From the NCBI GenBank assembly GCA_902542855.1, contig CACBWE010000010.1, positions 1 through 34,101 on the forward strand: 34,101 nt of DNA, in the 5' to 3' direction. Shown piece after piece: positions 32,122 through 34,101 of this stretch. The number at the start of each line of letters is the position of its first letter. Positions within the stretch are counted from its first letter, which is position 1. The notes beneath the pieces are model-generated. The model worked only from the letters and a program-made list of their open reading frames with translations. It was not told the DNA's origin and searched no databases. The stretch is from an uncultured Pelagibacteraceae bacterium. Lineage in GTDB: Bacteria > Pseudomonadota > Alphaproteobacteria > Pelagibacterales > Pelagibacteraceae. The position numbers were made by a program, and so were the translations under genes.

Positions 32122-32993
32122 ATAATTTAAGTAATCAACAAAAAGGCTCTTTAATGGCATTTGTAGCTATTATTTTTATAACTCCTGACTCCTTACTAAT
32201 TAGATTATCAAATATTGATACTTGGGGGATGCTTTTTTACAGAGGAGCAATACCGTTTTTAGTAGTTTTCGTTGGTCTTCTTTTATTTTATAAAAATAAT
32301 TTCTTAAAAGCTTTATTTAAAATTGGTTATCCAGGTATTTTTTATGTAATTAGTTTTTCCATATGTAATATTACTTTTATTATCTCAATACAAAACACCA
32401 ATGTAGCAAATACTTTATTAATGGTAGCTCTTGCTCCGATGCTATCTGCAATATTGGGAGCTATTTTCCTAAAAGAAAAACCTGATAATAAGACTTGGAT
32501 CGCTATAATAATTACCTTTATTGCTTGTGTTTATATTTTTTATGACTCATTAAGTCTTGGCAATTTTTATGGAGATTTATTTGGTTTAATTACCTCTTTT
32601 GGGTTGGCCTGTAACGCAAACATTGCAAGATATGCAAAATCAACTGACTTAGTGCCTGCTGCTGTAATTGGAAAATCATGTGTCGCTATATTTGCCTTTT
32701 TCTTTGTAAAAGACTTTACTTTAGCGGGAAATGATCTTTTTTATATACCTATAATGTGTGTAATGTGCGTAGCTATACCTTTTGTTTTAGTAACTATAGC
32801 ACCAAGATTTATAACTGCTGCTGAAGTTAATCTGTTTTTTCTTTTAGAGACAATTCTTGGACCTTTATGGGTTTGGATGGTGATCAAAGAACAGCCTTCT
32901 CCTGAAACGATCTATGGGGGCATTGTTATCATTATCACGATAGCAATTCATTCTTTACTAGCCATAAAAAAAACACAAACCAAAACTACCTAG
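32118..32993 (+). CDS. DMT-superfamily (EamA) transporter
   Basis: A 291-residue membrane protein with about ten membrane segments in two EamA repeats (about 10-140 and 150-285), the plan of small drug/metabolite transporters. The end of the first repeat has NTNVANTLLMVALAPMLSAILGAIFLKEKPDNKTW, and the second has AAEVNLFFLLETILGPLWVWMVIKEQPSPETIYGG, both typical of this superfamily. The start is GTG at 32118 overlapping the gshB stop. The substrate is unknown; export of a thiol, cysteine or another amino-acid-like compound is inferred only from coupling to gshB. Thirty bases separate it from the MFS gene. Confidence 0.88.
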   Translation: MNNLSNQQKGSLMAFVAIIFITPDSLLIRLSNIDTWGMLFYRGAIPFLVVFVGLLLFYKNNFLKALFKIGYPGIFYVISFSICNITFIISIQNTNVANTLLMVALAPMLSAILGAIFLKEKPDNKTWIAIIITFIACVYIFYDSLSLGNFYGDLFGLITSFGLACNANIARYAKSTDLVPAAVIGKSCVAIFAFFFVKDFTLAGNDLFYIPIMCVMCVAIPFVLVTIAPRFITAAEVNLFFLLETILGPLWVWMVIKEQPSPETIYGGIVIIITIAIHSLLAIKKTQTKTT

Positions 32994-33023
32994 CGAAGAA
33001 TTATTAAATTTTAAAAACAAAGC

Positions 33024-34101
33024 ATGCAAAAAGAAGTAAAAAAGTCTTGGGCTCTATTTATTGGGATAGGAGTAATGATGATTGCTCATGGATTGCAAAT
33101 GCAAATCATGGGTATTCGGTCAGTACTTGAGGATTTTAGTGTTTTTACAACTGGTATCTTCATGTCTGGATATTATGTTGGCTACTTTATAGGCTCAAAA
33201 ACTACTCCTAATTTTGTTTCAAAAGTTGGTCATATAAGAGTATTTGCTGCATTCGCTTCGCTTGCATCTTTAAGTGCTTTATTAGCAGTTGTTTATGTAA
33301 ATCCACTTATGTGGACAATTAGTAGATTTATAACAGGTATAAGTTTAGTTAGTTGTTATGTGGTTACTGAGAGCTGGTTAAACGATAGAGCAACTAATAA
33401 AAATAGAGGGCAACTATTATCTGCATATATGATGGTAATTTATTTTGGTTTAGCTCTAGGTATGCTTCTACTTAATATAAGTAAACCTGAAGCTTATGAA
33501 CCCTTTATTTTAGTTTCTGTTTTACTTTCTGTTGCTCTAGTTCCTATTTTATTAACAAAAAGACCCGCTCCTAAATTTAAAAAAATTGAAACAATAAGTA
33601 TTCTAGAACTTTATAAAATCTCACCTCTTGGTTCTTTAAGCTCTTTCTTTACAGGAATAATTCATGCAGCTTTCTTTTCTTTAATTTCTGTTTATGCAAC
33701 GATCGCAAAATTTACTTTATTTGAAACATCTATACTTTTGTTTATTGCAACAATTGCTGGAGTTTTAGGTCAGGGTCCTATTGGTTATTTTTCAGATATT
33801 TTTGACAGAAGGAGAGTGATAGTCATAACAACATTTGGAAGTTCTCTTTTAGCATTAATTGCAATTTTAACTTCAAATGATCCTATACAAAATATTTACT
33901 ATATGGATGAATTTGCTTTTAGAAAAATAATTTTTTTTATAGCTGTTGGACTTTATACAAGTTTATGTCTACCATTATTCTCACTTAACCTTGCACATAC
34001 AAATGACTTTGTTCCAAAATCTAAATTTGTTGCTGCAGGTGGTGGATTACAATTAATTTTTGGTGTAGGAGCTATTAGTGGTCCTATTTTGTGTGCAATT
34101 T
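33024..34101 (+). CDS. MFS transporter, 3' end outside the window (partial)
   Basis: The frame is open from the ATG at 33024 to the window edge (359 codons). It encodes a major-facilitator protein with about eleven membrane segments visible so far. Early segments read GIGVMMIAHGLQMQIMGIRSVLEDF and FMSGYYVGYFIGSKTTPNFVSKVGHIRVFAAFASLAS, followed by ESWLNDRATNKNRGQLLSAYMM; this is the pattern of the YcaD-like MFS subgroup. The conserved RRR-containing loop (FSDIFDRRRVI) follows the membrane segment that begins the second half. The substrate is unknown. Homologues are usually near 380-420 residues, so perhaps 20-60 are missing. It probably belongs to the same transcript as the DMT gene. Confidence 0.85.
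   Translation, partial: MQKEVKKSWALFIGIGVMMIAHGLQMQIMGIRSVLEDFSVFTTGIFMSGYYVGYFIGSKTTPNFVSKVGHIRVFAAFASLASLSALLAVVYVNPLMWTISRFITGISLVSCYVVTESWLNDRATNKNRGQLLSAYMMVIYFGLALGMLLLNISKPEAYEPFILVSVLLSVALVPILLTKRPAPKFKKIETISILELYKISPLGSLSSFFTGIIHAAFFSLISVYATIAKFTLFETSILLFIATIAGVLGQGPIGYFSDIFDRRRVIVITTFGSSLLALIAILTSNDPIQNIYYMDEFAFRKIIFFIAVGLYTSLCLPLFSLNLAHTNDFVPKSKFVAAGGGLQLIFGVGAISGPILCAI

Noticed and set aside
24943..33000. Genomic island carrying the exporter, HD protein and transporters
   Set aside because: Composition and packing match the flanking core genes; there is no integrase, tRNA end, direct repeat or phage gene.
1..34101. CRISPR arrays, toxin-antitoxin pairs, restriction systems or other defence genes
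   Set aside because: No spaced repeats and no recognisable defence proteins were found; nearly every base is accounted for by housekeeping genes.

Overview
The window looks like a piece of a streamlined, free-living marine alphaproteobacterium of the SAR11 type (Pelagibacterales). Evidence seen directly: base composition is strongly AT-rich, proteins are rich in Lys, Asn and Ile, intergenic gaps are tiny (the largest I find is about 115 bp), many neighbouring genes overlap, and there are no mobile elements. Evidence from gene content: several alphaproteobacterial markers occur in their usual neighbourhoods (NDUFA12 next to DUF2155, HdaA next to DUF2066 and purMN, lptF-lptG-lptD-surA-pdxA-rsmA, rpsF-rpsR-rplI-dnaB, cvpA-purF). 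Genus or species cannot be fixed from the sequence alone.

Layout. 1-263: 3' end of an unrecognised Lys-rich gene. 256-1249 (minus): thiS-thiG, thiamine thiazole synthesis. 1266-3477 (plus): aroQ-accB-accC, shikimate pathway and acetyl-CoA carboxylase. 3474-4203 (minus): NDUFA12 and DUF2155. 4319-5143 (plus): a stand-alone protein resembling only the C-terminal part of B12-dependent ribonucleotide reductase. 5145-8667 (minus): DUF2066, hdaA, aspS. 8679-10266 (plus): purM-purN. 10256-12113 (minus): pepA-ndk. 12173-19663 (plus): lptF-lptG-lptD-surA-pdxA-rsmA (LPS export, outer-membrane chaperone, vitamin B6, rRNA methylation). 19652-22241 (minus): fabD-fabG-acpP-gmk. 22329-24921 (plus): rpsF-rpsR-rplI-dnaB. 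24943-33000 (plus): an RND/MMPL exporter, cvpA, purF, an HD-domain protein, gshA, gshB and a DMT transporter. 33024-34101: an MFS transporter cut by the window edge.

How it works together. This is almost entirely core housekeeping: fatty-acid initiation (accBC, fabD, fabG, acpP), purines (purM, purN, purF, gmk, ndk), LPS and outer-membrane assembly (lptFGD, surA), glutathione synthesis (gshAB), translation (aspS, rpsF, rpsR, rplI, rsmA) and replication (dnaB, hdaA). No stretch over 300 bases lacks a gene. I see no tRNA, rRNA, CRISPR, insertion sequence, prophage or attachment site.

I did not find a convincing new multi-gene system. The points most worth a second look are the orphan NrdJ-C-terminal-like protein, a PdxA that has lost some signature residues, an HD-domain protein resembling diiron oxygenases, a DMT transporter translationally coupled to gshB, divergent start codons only 11-16 bases apart that suggest leaderless transcripts, and places where genes usual in other alphaproteobacteria are absent (fabF/mltG/yicC, alr/radA).
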